A stretch of DNA of 64,000 nt from the NCBI GenBank assembly GCA_036245525.1, contig BTPG01000003.1, positions 135,964,873 through 136,028,872 on the forward strand. Direction: 5' to 3'. Shown here piece after piece: positions 11,394 to 21,945 of the stretch; position 1 is the first letter of the stretch; every line of letters begins with the position of its first letter. The notes beneath the pieces were generated by a model, which saw nothing but the letters and a program-made list of their open reading frames with translations, was not told the origin of the DNA and ran no database searches. A program made the translations under genes and the position numbers. This stretch comes from Semisulcospira habei. Lineage: Eukaryota > Mollusca > Gastropoda > Semisulcospiridae.

Positions 11394-11469
11394 TCTGCAA
11401 AAGGCACAGATTTTCATGAGCCCCTGCAGCCGCGGCTGCAGGGGCTTATGAAAATCTGTGCCTCTTTCT
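11394..11469 (+). repeat. H1 hairpin, TTTTC subtype
   Basis: TCTGCAAAAGGCACAGATTT pairs with AAATCTGTGCCTCTTTC. Both arms share the ACAGATTTTC variant. The centre GCAGCCGCGGCTGC is a perfect palindrome. Confidence 0.85.
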
Positions 11470-11649
11470 GACAGGACTATCTCCATTGACATCTATGCTG
11501 GGAAAATGTTATCTTGGTTTAATTCAGTGGGTATCTTTTATTCGTCTCTTGTCATCAGAGTATTGGCAGTTCACAAGCCCACAGCGGCTGGAAAAAAGAA
11601 AGCGTTTCTTTGTTTTGGTCAACTAGTCATTCATTCAGCATTGACAGAC

Positions 11650-11697
11650 TACAGCGGGAGATGGATCGACCATGATAGTTCAAAGGTAGTGCATAAT
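11650..11697 (+). repeat. H4 left half
   Basis: ACTACAGCGGGAGATGGATC continues into GACCATGATAGTTCAA without a right arm. Confidence 0.65.
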
Positions 11698-11881
11698 TAA
11701 CTCGACGTCGTGTTGCCAGTAAAGGAAAGGTTATACTAGTATCAGCATAATTATGTCATAAAGGAAGTCTGTATATTCAAAGTTGGGGAAATTTACAATC
11801 AAATCCTTTCTTACATTGAAAGTTAAAAAGAGACATTCCATGTCTAGATTGCAGGAGAGGCCACACAATGCTTGGAAAATG

Positions 11882-11884
<3 letters not shown>

Positions 11885-11967
<83 letters not shown>
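11885..11967 (+). repeat. (GT)n microsatellite
   Basis: About 83 bp of GT. The overlapping CVCVCV ORFs are artefacts. Confidence 0.97.
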
Positions 11968-11969
<2 letters not shown>

Positions 11970-11994
11970 AAACGGCGTATACATTAGACGGCCC

Positions 11995-12375
11995 TGTACA
12001 CTAAAGGCCCACTACCGCCGTAACTGTTCAAAGATACACTTCGGTAACATATGGTTACGAAACGCTACACACAGGTCTAGCTAGGGTTCATTTAGACACA
12101 GGACAATCCAGTTCAACACGCGTCGTTTTGATATCAAGTAATTTGACAATGACTCTACCCCGTTCTATCAATGCAACGCTATCAGTACGAGAAACAACTA
12201 AAAATAGATTGACACGCTAACGGCTGGGCAGAATAAATAAGTGCGATTACGCGTGTGCTTTTGCTGGGTGTCTGCTTTGCTGCTGAGAAAGTTCATTTGG
12301 TGGTTCGACAAGGCATAACAAACACAAATGGTGCTGAAATGTGTCTTCAGATTTACGCGTAATGGTACTCTGTAT
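11995..12375 (+). repeat. Dispersed 300-380 bp repeat, copy 1
   Basis: It starts AAAGGCCCACTACCGCCGTA and shares, in the same order as the copy at 47885-48195, GGTTCATTTAGACAC, ATATCAAGTAA, TAGATTGACACGCTAACGGC, AGAATAAATAAG, CGACAAGGCATAACAA and TGTCTTCAG. No ORF, TSD or tRNA box was identified; its class is unknown. Confidence 0.75.
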
Positions 12376-12471
12376 GCGCACAGTTCCCAGCTTTGACATG
12401 TCAATGCCTTTGAGCTTCCCGGGCAGCATTGCGCTATCAATTGGTTTCACTCGCCCCAAGATGGGGCAGTG

Positions 12472-12537
12472 TTAATCCGTTGGCTCTCCGTAGCGCTTTT
12501 TATCGACAAAAAGCGCTACGGACGACCAAAGAGTTAA
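12472..12537 (+). mobile_element. H2 hairpin, short copy
   Basis: TTAATCCGTTGGCTCTCCG pairs with CGGACGACCAAAGAGTTAA. The centre GCGCTTTTTATCGACAAAAAGC is shortened by deletion. Its right TTAA (12534-12537) is also the left TTAA of the next element. Confidence 0.85.
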
Positions 12538-12625
12538 CCCTTTGCGTGTCGGTAGCGGTTTTAGTCGCGATGATTTCTGTAGGAATCATCGCGACTAAAA
12601 CCGCTACCGACACGCAAAGGGTTGA
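12534..12625 (+). mobile_element. H2 92-bp palindrome abutting the previous copy
   Basis: Left TTAACCCTTTGCGTGTCGG matches right CCGACACGCAAAGGGTTGA; the right border has one TTAA change. The arms are otherwise perfect apart from the central bases, and they share changes absent from other H2 copies (GCGTGTCGG/CCGACACGC, TAGTCGCGATG/CATCGCGACTA). Confidence 0.92.
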
Positions 12626-13493
12626 CACATTCGAGACGTGTTGCCTTCGGATACACGCGGCTTCATGTCTTTTATCCGGATGCGGCCCGTGTCGAATGAG
12701 TTAACGCTGACAATAGCTTAAATTCATTATTAGCATCGCAACAAGCGCTGCTAGTTAAATACACTGCTCGTGACAATGCGATGAAAAAGGTAACATAAAT
12801 CATACTGCCAAGGTGTAAAACATCCGGCGAGGCAAAAATGTCGGGCGTTTGCCGGCAGTGATCGATTGCCAAAATCTGGCGACCACCATCGCTCATCGCT
12901 TGACAGTGGAACATGGAATTAGCGACAGCGAAAGTGTAATCGAGCTCCGCCAGGAAAACACAGGCTATTCTTGTGTGTGCACTGGTCCACGATGCGCAAC
13001 CCGTATATGAAACGGATAATCGTCTGTCAGATGCGTTGTGTAGTGCGGCTTGCATGAAATTCCGACGAAAATCTCGCATTTCTCCCAAAATGGACAGACA
13101 TCAAATAACGGCAAAATATACGTTGTTTGGAAATCAGATTTAGGTCAAAACTGCACTTGCTTTAATGAAAATAGTGGTTTAAAAGCCTGGCCAACGGTGA
13201 TATCGCGTGTCGCATGCACATCTGACTGCTACCGACACTCGAAATGTGTCGCGTGTCGGATACATCTGACTGCTACCGACGGTTGGCGAAAAAGGCGTGT
13301 AATTTATGCGTCTTCTGCTGAACGCTGTTGTCAGCAACAGTCAAAGGTGTAGACATGGACACCACGGTTGCTCAGTGGGAGGTACGGTATTTTGGCCAGT
13401 TGAAATCGACACATGATATTGTATCCGGTTATGTACGGTGCACTCTCCGCAGAGAATTACAGTGAGACGTAGTCGCCTTGCCAAACTATTTCA

Positions 13494-13564
13494 GCTGCAA
13501 GATGATTAGATTCTCATAACTGCATCCAGCTGCCAGGGTCTCATGAGAATCTCTTTTTCTTGCT
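13494..13564 (+). repeat. H1 hairpin, degraded
   Basis: GCTGCAAGATGATTAGATTC and ATGAGAATCTC arms are recognisable. Confidence 0.6.
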
Positions 13565-13862
13565 AACGTTTCGGTGCAATCTATATGCGTGCCGTTTAAT
13601 ACGAAAATGTCAACTGGGTTTTGAGTCAGTGACTGTAAGCTATAATGCTCTTAGCGGAGAATGGGGGAAAAAAGAACTTTTGTCTGAGGCTGGTTTTTAG
13701 ATGTGACTGAGTGCGTCGGGAAATTGGGAAAGAGAACTATTATAGTAACGCAGTGATCAGAAACTACGAGTTCCATGGTCAGTGTACTTGTTGCAGATTG
13801 TACTAGAAATGTAGTACAGACTCTTCTTTCAAAGCAGCGTTTGAGGGGTAACATTTTGCTTG

Positions 13863-14076
13863 TTAATCCATTTAGCACCAACACCCTACAGCACGAGATG
13901 GATTGACCATGATAATTCAAGGGTAGTGCCGGATGAGCTTGGCGTCTAGGCGCCAAGCTCATCCGGCACTACCCTTGAATTATCATGGTCAATCCATCTC
14001 CTTCAGTTGGCACATAGTGTTTAGGCGACACCTCCAAAATTTTGGAAATGCGCCCGATGGGGGTATAATGGGTTAA
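13863..14076 (+). mobile_element. H4 MITE, full length, perfect 50-bp stem
   Basis: TTAA at 13863-13866 and 14073-14076 bound the element; the terminal pieces are TTAATCCATTTAGCACC and ATAATGGGTTAA. The central arms 13895-13944 and 13951-14000 are exact reverse complements over 50 bp with a 6-base spacer. Both arms carry GCCGGATGAGC/GCTCATCCGGC where most copies have GCCAGAATAGC/GCTATTCTGGC. Confidence 0.93.
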
Positions 14077-14130
14077 TGTAGCTCGACAAACATGTATCGG
14101 TATGCAGGCCAACATACTGTAAGTGTTCTC

Positions 14131-14185
14131 GTGTTTAGAAAGGACAATTACAACACAGTTGTGTTGTAATTGGCCTTTCTAAACG
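14131..14185 (+). repeat. H6 hairpin
   Basis: GTGTTTAGAAAGGACAATTA pairs with the right arm TAATTGGCCTTTCTAAAC through ACAACACAGTTGTGTTGT. A piece of the same core (CACACAGTTGTGTTGTA) recurs near 63178. Confidence 0.8.
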
Positions 14186-14417
14186 TGTTTCTTTCTTTGT
14201 GGGGATTTCTTCGTATTTTAACTTGTTTTGATTGCACTTTTTATTTTATATTGAACTGAAAATTTGCAAAAGCGTATTCCGTAGACGAGCTAATTTTTTT
14301 TATTAAGACAAAAATGTACAACACCGTAGACAAGAGTTCAAGTTTAAAGTTCCAGTTTAGAGTCCCCCGGCAAATGGGGTGATCGGGGACAGACAGGAGT
14401 ACAAGGAAGGCCTCATA

Positions 14418-14624
14418 TTAACCAGTTCAGTGCCGAGAGAATTGGCACACCACCCGCCTGCAAGAGGTGCAGATCCTCATGAGCCCCCGCAGTGGCCGGG
14501 GTTCATGAGGATCTATCCCTCTTGCTGACGCCACTTTAAATCCATGTTCCTAGAACAGCTAGGGCGATTTTGGTGTGAAGGTTGCAGAAACTCAGTCTGC
14601 GTCAGCTAGCACTGAACGGGTTAA
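14418..14624 (+). mobile_element. H1 hairpin MITE, full length with TTAA ends
   Basis: TTAACCAGTTCAGTGCCGAG on the left and AGCACTGAACGGGTTAA on the right, 207 bp. The two ends share the CAGTTCAGTGC/GCACTGAAC variant. The central hairpin is at 14461-14525. Confidence 0.92.
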
Positions 14625-14851
14625 GGAAAGTCGTTGCATGTGTTCGAGAGGGAGCAGAGCAAAAATGTCTATCTGGGCATAAGATCAACAGTAAAGAAAG
14701 AATACTTGTCCATGTCCAAGGGGCATAGTGTCATTTTGATTTATGTTTCTCTGGTGGTATATAGAGTTTCAGCTACGATTGGAAACCTTATACGATTGAT
14801 CAATCAGAGGCCTCCACGTGAAACACTGTTGTATATGACCTGGGTGCTAGA

Positions 14852-14919
14852 CAAGAGGCGTAGATCCTCATGAGCCCCAGTATTCATGCAGGCGCTGGTG
14901 AGGATCTGTGCCTCTTTCA
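14852..14919 (+). repeat. H1 hairpin
   Basis: CAAGAGGCGTAGATCCTCAT and GAGGATCTGTGCCTCTTTC arms. Confidence 0.75.
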
Positions 14920-15011
14920 GTTGGGTCACGTTCGCTTCAGGAATACAAAGGAAAATATTTTTGGTGTGCGCTGTTGAAATCGTCAATTGCGTGTGAATGG
15001 CACATCTGGTC

Positions 15012-15062
15012 ACAAGAGTACCCCGCTTTCTGCGGGGATTCATGAAGATCTATGCCTCTTGC
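15012..15062 (+). repeat. H1 hairpin, deleted left arm
   Basis: The right arm ATGAAGATCTATGCCTCTTG is intact; the left arm retains only CACAAGAG. Confidence 0.6.
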
Positions 15063-15510
15063 TAATGGACCCCCTCGCTCTAGGAATAGAAATGAAATAA
15101 AATAATGTTGCTGGCTCACTGGAAATGTGCAAATGCATGTAACGATAGAGTCCCCAGAGAGCCAGAGAGGTAATTCTCGACGGCAGACTCGGACAAAATC
15201 AATGTAGCTGATGGAAATAGGTGTTAAACGTACATCTTTCACCGGGGACTCTTTGTTTGCTTTAATTCTCTGCGGGGAGCTCATAGAATTCTGGGCTACA
15301 CGTCGTAAAAGCCAAGTGGAAACATTTTGGATCATAAAGTCAAAAGCTGACAGGAAAAGATGAGAAAATCAAGTAAATTTAACTGCCAAGTAATGTTTTC
15401 CATTTTGCGCATGTCACTTTCATTCTTTGAATCGGTTAGTGCGGTCAGAGTGTATGCATGTCAAGATATGACTATGCTTGCTGTGCTGTGACTTTGAACT
15501 AGGGGTCAGT

Positions 15511-15667
15511 TGCTTGAGTGAGCTTAAATCCTGCACATGCCACGAAGCAAGGTGCTCCGCTATGGCGGAGCACCTTGCTTCGTGGCATGCGCAAGATTTA
15601 ATCTCACTCACGCTCTATAGCGGAGCGCCTTGCTTAGTGACGTGCGCAGCATTTAAACCCATTCATG
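15511..15667 (+). repeat. H5 palindrome plus extra right arm
   Basis: The first palindrome (about 15511-15612) pairs CACGAAGCAAGGTGCTCCGC with its exact inverse, changing T to G relative to other copies in both arms. It is followed by a second diverged right arm (GCTCTATAGCGGAGCGCCTT to CATTCATGCAACTGG). Confidence 0.8.
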
Positions 15668-15914
15668 CAACTGGTTCCAGATGGCCTAGAGCCTACAGTA
15701 AGTGCATTGTTTGAGATTATTATAATCTCTAAGTGCGCATGCACATGCGCTAGGTTTGTTTAAAACACAAGTCGTGTGATAAACAGGTCCTCGAGTGAAA
15801 TTCTTGAGACTGTGCTACGCAGACGGAAGTGCGTTATATTCTGTTCCCTCGAAACAACAGGAGATCTTCAGGGGCTTCAACCCACGTTTGTCGAGAAGAG
15901 TCAAGAGCTTCCCA

Positions 15915-15983
15915 GTGTGCCAGTCTGTGATTTTAAACCTTGCGGCTTCCAGCGCAAGGTTCAGAATGACAGACCGGCACACA
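15915..15983 (+). repeat. H3 hairpin
   Basis: GTGTGCCAGTCTGTGATTTT and the right arm GACAGACCGGCACAC. Confidence 0.8.
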
Positions 15984-16111
15984 CCCTAAAGACCGCCGTC
16001 AGTCAAGTGGCCGAAAGTGGTCATCGGATCACATGAGCTGTAGGCTATGTACAACACTCCCAATGGTCAGTACTCACGGTCCAAACGACTGATAAAAATT
16101 CGGTCCGGTTA

Positions 16112-16186
16112 TCTGCAAGTGGCATGTATTTTCATGTGCTTCCGTAGCTGCAGGGGCGCATAAGGATCTGTGCCTGTTGCAGATAG
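16112..16186 (+). repeat. H1 hairpin, degraded
   Basis: TCTGCAAGTGGCATGTATTT and GGATCTGTGCCTGTTGCAGA arms. Confidence 0.6.
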
Positions 16187-16387
16187 ATAGGTCTTGCATG
16201 TCTGGAGACATTGTGAGCATGAGCTGGCGAACGTTCTCGGAAGAACAATGGCGAGGGAGGCATGGTAGGAATGATAAGTGCTTGGAAAGTGTGCCGGCCT
16301 GTCTGACTCACAAACGGAGCGTCCAGATATATTATAATGCAGACTGGTCTGGAAATTCGGACCTTACGACAGGAACTTAACGCCCAA

Positions 16388-16460
16388 GTGTGTGCCGGTT
16401 TGCGATTTTTCAACCCTACGATTCGAAAGCTGTAAAGTCCAAATCACAGATTCGCACACA
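16388..16460 (+). repeat. H3 hairpin
   Basis: GTGTGTGCCGGTTTGCGATTT and CAAATCACAGATTCGCACAC arms. It directly abuts the TTAA of the next H1 element; another degraded H3 lies at about 16287-16372. Confidence 0.7.
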
Positions 16461-16461
16461 A

Positions 16462-16657
16462 TTAACCTTTTGACTGCCGAGAAAAATTGAACACCACGCA
16501 ACTTGCAGAGGTATAGATCCTCATGAGCCCCCGCAGACCTATGCCTCTTGCTAAAACTACTCTATATCCATGTTCCTTTGGCGGCTGAGGATTTCTGGCG
16601 TTGAATTTACAGTGATTTGAAAACACAGTCTGCGTCCATTGCCTGTGGAAGGTTTCA
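16462..16657 (+). mobile_element. H1 hairpin MITE, collapsed hairpin
   Basis: TTAACCTTTTGACTGCCGAG starts the copy. The hairpin's right arm has lost CTCATGAGGATC, leaving CCCCGCAGACCTATGCCTCT. The right end is degraded. Confidence 0.8.
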
Positions 16658-17010
16658 GAGTTCCATCCGTAAAAAATGCCTAAATGTAAAAACTACCAAA
16701 GCTACTGATGGAACCAACAAGATTACATCGTGGTTAGTTTCGCAGGCTTTGTGGAGATCATGAGAATCTAGGCCTCTGCGCCTCTTGTCAGTAGGTATAA
16801 TTGTTGCGCTTTGGATCCGGGGCGTCAACGGAAAGTTATCATGCAGTCCTTAGAGATATTTTGTATTATCCATTGTCTTGGTACTCTTACGTCATGTTTA
16901 TTTTGTCGTTCTCTTCTTGGAGGAAGCGACTGTCGGAAACTGGGACAACAGTCAGTGACCTTTGAAATGTTAACTCATCCTTCCGTATTGGTCAGTTAAT
17001 TTGCGCTCTA

Positions 17011-17051
17011 TGACTGTGAGCAGTAAGGTTCAAAATCACAGACCAGCACAC
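17011..17051 (+). repeat. H3 right half
   Basis: Only the right arm remains (AGTAAGGTTCAAAATCACAG and onward to CAGCACAC). Confidence 0.65.
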
Positions 17052-17327
17052 GCTTATTTTAATTACACGGATTTGTCTTTGGGACATATTCCTGAATGAC
17101 TTTTGCAGGATGTTGAACGGAGCATGCAATTTGATACGTAGGTACCACTTATGTCTGGCCGTTCAGGAAGTCGACGTAATCGTCAAGTACTCATGTTTGT
17201 CTAGACAGCGCGATGAAATAGGACGAAATCTCCAGTCCTGAAAAGGGATCATGTTTTTGAGGGGGGGGGGGGGGGTTGGTTGAGTTTGGATGCGGGGAGG
17301 GGGGGGGGAGTAGATGATTACATAGAC

Positions 17328-17490
17328 TTAACCACTTCACTGCCAACAAAAAGTGAACACGATCCATACAACTTCGAGAGATATAGATCCTCATGAGCCC
17401 CCGCGAATGCGGGGGCTCATGAGGATCTATGCCTCTTGCTGTCACTACTTTGTGTCTGTGTACCTCAGACAACTGGGGCTTTTCAATCCA
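17328..17490 (+). mobile_element. H1 hairpin MITE, right end missing
   Basis: TTAACCACTTCACTGCC on the left and a near-perfect hairpin at about 17377-17440 with centre CCCCCGCGAATGCGGGGG. The sequence past 17490 no longer matches the family. Confidence 0.85.
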
Positions 17491-17754
17491 TTGTTTGCGT
17501 CAAGCCACATGCAAATAGACCTACCACTTTTGATTTACGGAATTTATGGAGCTGAAGATGTTGACATGATCCATTGGACTTTGTTGTTGGATTTGCCGCA
17601 CTAACTGTGAGTTGCGTGATACGAGTACCTAAGTCAATAAGTATCCAACTTCTCGTACCAGGTAGCGTGATGGATCGTTTTTGGGGAGAGCCAGACTTAC
17701 ATTGTGTCTGAAAGGTCACTGTAGCTAAACCCGTGTGAAGTCGTCTCAGCCCCG

Positions 17755-17875
17755 TGAAGGCAAAAGACGGTTAGTCCATTTTTGGGTGTAAAGCTAGATT
17801 TCATTATAATGCAGTGAAAATCTCGTTATTCACACAAATAGACTTACGTCTTTTGGGCTTCCTGTAGCAAGCTCT
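17755..17875 (+). repeat. H7 inverted repeat
   Basis: GGCAAAAGACGGTTAGTCCA and TAGACTTACGTCTTTTGGGC are the outer arms. The inner arms are AAAGCTAGATTTC and GAAAATCTCGTT. Two relatives lie at 20.3 and 20.8 kb. Confidence 0.65.
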
Positions 17876-18011
17876 GTCTCAGGAGCCGATATGTTAATTA
17901 ACAGGCCAAAGTATAGCAGCATTTCAGCAGGAGGCATAAGCCTGTGCAGCTGGCTGAGGATGGGCAACAGTGTGTTGAATGCTAAGTAACAGGCCTCACT
18001 TTCTTATGCCA

Positions 18012-18087
18012 GCTTAAATCCTGCGCAAGCCACTAAGCACATTGCTTAGTGGCTTGCGCAGGATTTCATTTGACGCATGCAACTGAG
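18012..18087 (+). repeat. H5 palindrome, centre deleted
   Basis: GCTTAAATCCTGCGCAAGCC inverse-matches GGCTTGCGCAGGATTT, meeting at CACTAAGCACATTGCTTAGTG. The GCTCCGC centre is absent. Confidence 0.82.
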
Positions 18088-18640
18088 CCCCGTTCATAGC
18101 TCTACGGTAACTTCCACGCTAGTTTTTGTCTATGCTGCCTGTCTTCACGGTCTAGTCTAACCTGCGAGCCATCGAGAGAACCGGAAACTTGCCGAGCGAT
18201 GGGAGCACGTCGTCCTTGCGATAGGATTTGTCGATCTATCGCTTGCGCCTTGCACGTACTGCTCAACAGACGACTCAATAATGACGTGATAAGATTTGAT
18301 CAACTGTTGTCCATTTGGATCTGAGGAGGAAAGGTTTTGGGGCCATTTCCCTTCAATCTAATTTTGCAGACGCGAGTTTCAGAGCACACGATCGAAGGCT
18401 CTCATCTTTCTATAGCCGAGACGGCACCACGGGTCATTGAATTAACAGATTTTGGTCGCGCCGCCAATTTATACGGCGCTGAGAGGCGATGAGTTTTGAA
18501 AATGGCTGACAAAAGACATAATCTCGCGGAACGAGAAGACGCGCAAGGTTCATCGAGACCTTGTCCTTGGCGCTGCCATCGTTCAATTTTGGGCAGCGAA
18601 GTGGCTGTGTGAGGACTCTTCCAATCGAACGTAACCATTT

Positions 18641-18708
18641 GCAAAAGGCAAAAATCCTCATGAGCCCCCGCATTTTGCGGGGACTCATGAGGATCTATGC
18701 CTATTGCT
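18641..18708 (+). repeat. H1 hairpin
   Basis: GCAAAAGGCAAAAATCCTCA with right arm TGAGGATCTATGCCTATTGC. The centre CCCCCGCATTTTGCGGGG is intact. Confidence 0.8.
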
Positions 18709-18883
18709 GACCAAATTTACATCTGTGTTCCTCAGACAGGTTACGAATGTCAACACTACCCATACTTACCATAGGGCGACTAAGCGGGGATTTTACTCGC
18801 AAGCGGATCAGTCGCCTTTTAAACCCCGTTGTCTTCGTCTAACCAAGAAGCATAGATGTAAAAAAGACAGAATCGTACGAGAA

Positions 18884-18960
18884 AGAGGAACAGATTTTCA
18901 TTAGCCCCTGTAGCAGAAAACTGACAGCAGGTGCTCACGAGAATCTATACCTCTTGCAGA
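18884..18960 (+). repeat. H1 hairpin, degraded
   Basis: AGGAACAGATTTTCATTAGC and GAGAATCTATACCTCTTGCA arms. Confidence 0.65.
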
Positions 18961-19322
18961 TGGAAGTAACTAGCTGTGGAACTCTGATGTAAATGAGAAG
19001 GCATTCATCAATTTATCAATGGCTTTACAGAACAAACCAGTTGAACACACAGACCCACTGAGATTTCGCGTACAGAAAACAAATGCAGATGAAACCATAG
19101 CAGGATTGGAAAGATGGGTTGAACACACAGAGACTCTCGCTCTGTATGAGGAGAATAGACGTAGCTGATACAAGAGAAAGCCTGAGGTTTAAATCAGCCT
19201 GCAGAGATTTCTGAGAATCTTTCCTTTTTACAGACTGGTGCGTCCGTTTCAGTGATGATTCTGGTTTTGCATGATTTTGTTTTGTGCTGAGAGTTTTCCA
19301 AGTGCAGTTGTCATCCATTCAT

Positions 19323-19388
19323 CTGCAAGCGACATAGATTCTTATGAGCCCCTGCTAGCAGGGACTCATGAGAATCTATGCCTCTTGC
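19323..19388 (+). repeat. H1 hairpin, TTCTC subtype
   Basis: CTGCAAGCGACATAGATTCT pairs with AGAATCTATGCCTCTTGC, preceded by CCATTCAT. Confidence 0.8.
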
Positions 19389-19751
19389 TATCAGGTTTGC
19401 CCTGTTTACTTACGTCTTTGGTCCTCACACGGAGAAAGTGAGAGCGGTTTTGTCTTGTGGTTGAGAAGTGACGTGGAAGATTTGCAGCTGTTGCGTCCGG
19501 GACCGTTACGATGTCATCGCTCGGAGGGCCAAATTTATCTTTCCCGTTTTTCGTGGAATTGACAGTGAGTCTGTTTGTGTTTTGTAATACACAAAAGGGC
19601 TCGGGGATTTATGGTACCTGTGTCTTCGGTGTTTGTAGTGATAAGGTTGCAGTTGTAAAGCGTAATAAATCAAGGTGGTTTATTGTTCTTTTCTTGTGTG
19701 TGTGTGTGTTTGTTACGACTCTCGCTCGCTCTCTCCAATAGACAAGATGCG

Positions 19752-19755
<4 letters not shown>

Positions 19756-19790
<35 letters not shown>
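19756..19790 (+). repeat. (CT)n microsatellite
   Basis: About 35 bp of pure CT. Confidence 0.95.
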
Positions 19791-19792
<2 letters not shown>

Positions 19793-19804
19793 TTGATGCC
19801 AGTT

Positions 19805-20016
19805 TTAACCCCATCACTGCCGAGAAAACATGACCACCCTCCAACTTCAAGAGAAATAGATCCTCATGGTCCCCCGCGCTTGCGGGGGCAATGAGACCCT
19901 AGGCCTCTTTCTAACACCGCTTCTATTCCTTCTTCTTGGGACGCTTTGTCCCTTTGCCTTTGAATTAAGGAAAATTGCAGAAACACAATCTGCAAAAACT
20001 GGCACGAAGGGGTCAA
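19805..20016 (+). mobile_element. H1 hairpin MITE, near full length
   Basis: TTAACCCCATCACTGCCGAG on the left and TGGCACGAAGGGGTCAA on the right (TTAA changed to TCAA), 212 bp. The hairpin arms have several mismatches. Confidence 0.85.
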
Positions 20017-20113
20017 ACTGCTGGGCAAGACACTAGGATGATTCAACCTCTTGACTCGCGTTGAAAAGTCGTGCTAACACCCTCAATTTGAGGAACACAT
20101 GGAACCTATCAGT

Positions 20114-20188
20114 GCTGCAACAGGCGTACATTCTGGTGAGCCCCTACGACAGTACGAGCTCACGTGAATCTGTGTCACTTGCAGATGG
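20114..20188 (+). repeat. H1 hairpin, degraded
   Basis: GCTGCAACAGGCGTACATTC and GAATCTGTGTCACTTGCAGA arms. Confidence 0.6.
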
Positions 20189-20290
20189 AAGCGTGTGGTT
20201 GGAAGTTGAAACTTTAACTACTGTAACTCACGGTATTAAACGCTTCGTTAGACCCAGTGCTCAACGCGCATGGAGGCTTTGTCCCAGAGA

Positions 20291-20445
20291 TAGCGAAAGA
20301 AGACAGCATCACCAAGAAACAAAGGAATTTTGCTCTGTGCAGGCAAAAGACAGTACCCCCATTTTTGGTGAAAAGCGAGGTTTTCATTCAGTAACCAAGA
20401 AAATCTCGCTTTTCTCAAAAATGAACATTTGGGCTTTTTCCAAAT
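20291..20445 (+). repeat. H7 inverted repeat
   Basis: AGGCAAAAGACAGTACCCCC and the inner arms AAAGCGAGGTTTTC and GAAAATCTCGCTTTTCTC are present. The outer right arm is diverged. Confidence 0.6.
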
Positions 20446-20531
20446 AACTGCAGAATGAGTTTGGAAGTCGCGGACACTGAGAAACGACGGCAACTGTTGG
20501 TTTTGTGCCTGTTGACCTTATTGTATTGCGT

Positions 20532-20588
20532 TTAACCCTTTGGCTGTCGGTAGAGGTTTTGTCGCGAGGATTCCTGCAGGAATCATGA
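20532..20588 (+). repeat. H2, right arm truncated
   Basis: TTAACCCTTTGGCTGTCGG and the centre GATTCCTGCAGGAATCAT are intact; the rest of the right arm is missing. Confidence 0.8.
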
Positions 20589-20794
20589 CTGTTTGTTTGG
20601 GTTTTTTAGATCAAGAGAAATTCGTGGCCTTGATGCAGAATCGCCGAATTCAAGTTGAAGACTGTGAGGAAAATTAAATCTGTCGCAGAACATCAGGAAG
20701 CCACCCTCCAACCAGCCCCCATTGTTTCGTAAAAATGATGTCACAAATAATGTGGACTGACAGCTGTGCCGTTGGAAATTGCAGCATGTCTTTT

Positions 20795-20885
20795 TGTGTC
20801 AAAAGCGAGATTTTCTTTGTTATATTACAATGACAATCTCGCTTTTTTCAAATATGGACTTACTGTCTTTTGCCTTCCAAAGACA
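20795..20885 (+). repeat. H7 inverted repeat
   Basis: AAAAGCGAGATTTTC and GACAATCTCGCTTTT arms are followed by GGACTTACTGTCTTTTGCC. Confidence 0.65.
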
Positions 20886-20910
20886 GATCTAGCTGTTTCT
20901 TTCAGAGCCT

Positions 20911-21315
20911 AGAACCAAGCTAAGTTAGAAGTTACATTGCACGGTTTGATGTAATTTGTCCAGTCTTTTCATAGAACCAACGTAGTTAAAATCAAGCCAC
21001 GTTATTATAAAAAGCATTACAGAAGACCCGAGCTGACACGATATGTCGTGTCGTTGGAACCAAGCTAGTTAGAAAGCTGCATTGTTCATTAAAAAACCTG
21101 TCACAGGTAACTAAGCTTGACACGGTCGTTGTTTTAGAACCAAACTTGAACTAAAAGCCTGATTTTCCATAAAAACCCTGTCATACAAAATTGGGCTTGA
21201 CACGGTCTGTGTTTTCTTTGAGAACCAGACTCGGAACTAAAAGCATGATTGTCCATAAAAACCCTGTCAGAGGAAACGGGGCTTGACACGGTTCTGTGTT
21301 TTAGAACCAAGCTCC
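20911..21315 (+). repeat. Tandem repeat, five units of about 80-85 bp
   Basis: AGAACCA-type unit starts recur at 20911, 20973, 21056, 21136, 21221 and 21303. Units share AAAACCCTGTCA, GGGCTTGACACGGT and GTGTTTT, and the last three are the most alike, so the array is an old minisatellite. Confidence 0.8.
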
Positions 21316-21501
21316 GATGTCTCCCCCAGTTAATGACGGTTGTATGGAATTACGGACGGGGCTGCAAATCTCGACCTAAAATCACTTCAACGTCTTGAAT
21401 GGACTCCTTAATGAGGACAGGGAATCCAATTTCTCCTTCCAGACCAAGTTTTCAACCCCCTGACTGCCACACACTGAGGATGCGATGAGGTTGTTTCTGC
21501 A

Positions 21502-21570
21502 GCAAGAGGCGTGGATTCTCAGGAGCCCCTGCGAATGCAGAGGCTTTTGATAATCTATACCTCTTGCAGA
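21502..21570 (+). repeat. H1 hairpin, TTCTC subtype
   Basis: GCAAGAGGCGTGGATTCTCA and GATAATCTATACCTCTTGCA arms. A lone left arm (CGCGTAGATCCTCATGAG) occurs at about 21745-21763. Confidence 0.75.
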
Positions 21571-21883
21571 TATAAAGGGCATCCCATTTCGTTGGACACA
21601 AGGCCTCGCCTAGGGGACTCGGGATCTTTGGCCTGTCCTCATTAGGATTGTTCCTCAAGAAATGGAGACACCCGGGCCATGGCGAAGACAGCCGATTCCT
21701 CCCACTCTGAGCGTCACTTTGCAGTGAATACCACCCATCTGCATAACGCGTAGATCCTCATGAGTTTTCACAGATTTGAAGGTCACTTGACAGTCAACGA
21801 CTTTTACTGGTTTCAGACAAGGGTTCTCTTCGCCTTTGTAGGTTACAATGGTGCATACCAGACGTGACTGCATGAGCAGCGAC

Positions 21884-21945
21884 GAACTCGCATAGATCCT
21901 CGTGAGTTCTGCAGGTTGCGTAGGCTCATGAAGATCTATGCCTTA
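21884..21945 (+). repeat. H1 hairpin, degraded
   Basis: ACTCGCATAGATCCTCGTGA and CATGAAGATCTATGCC arms. Confidence 0.6.

Noticed and set aside
12672..13088. Minus-strand 138-residue ORF
   Set aside because: No domain or signal recognised; a chance frame in intronic DNA.
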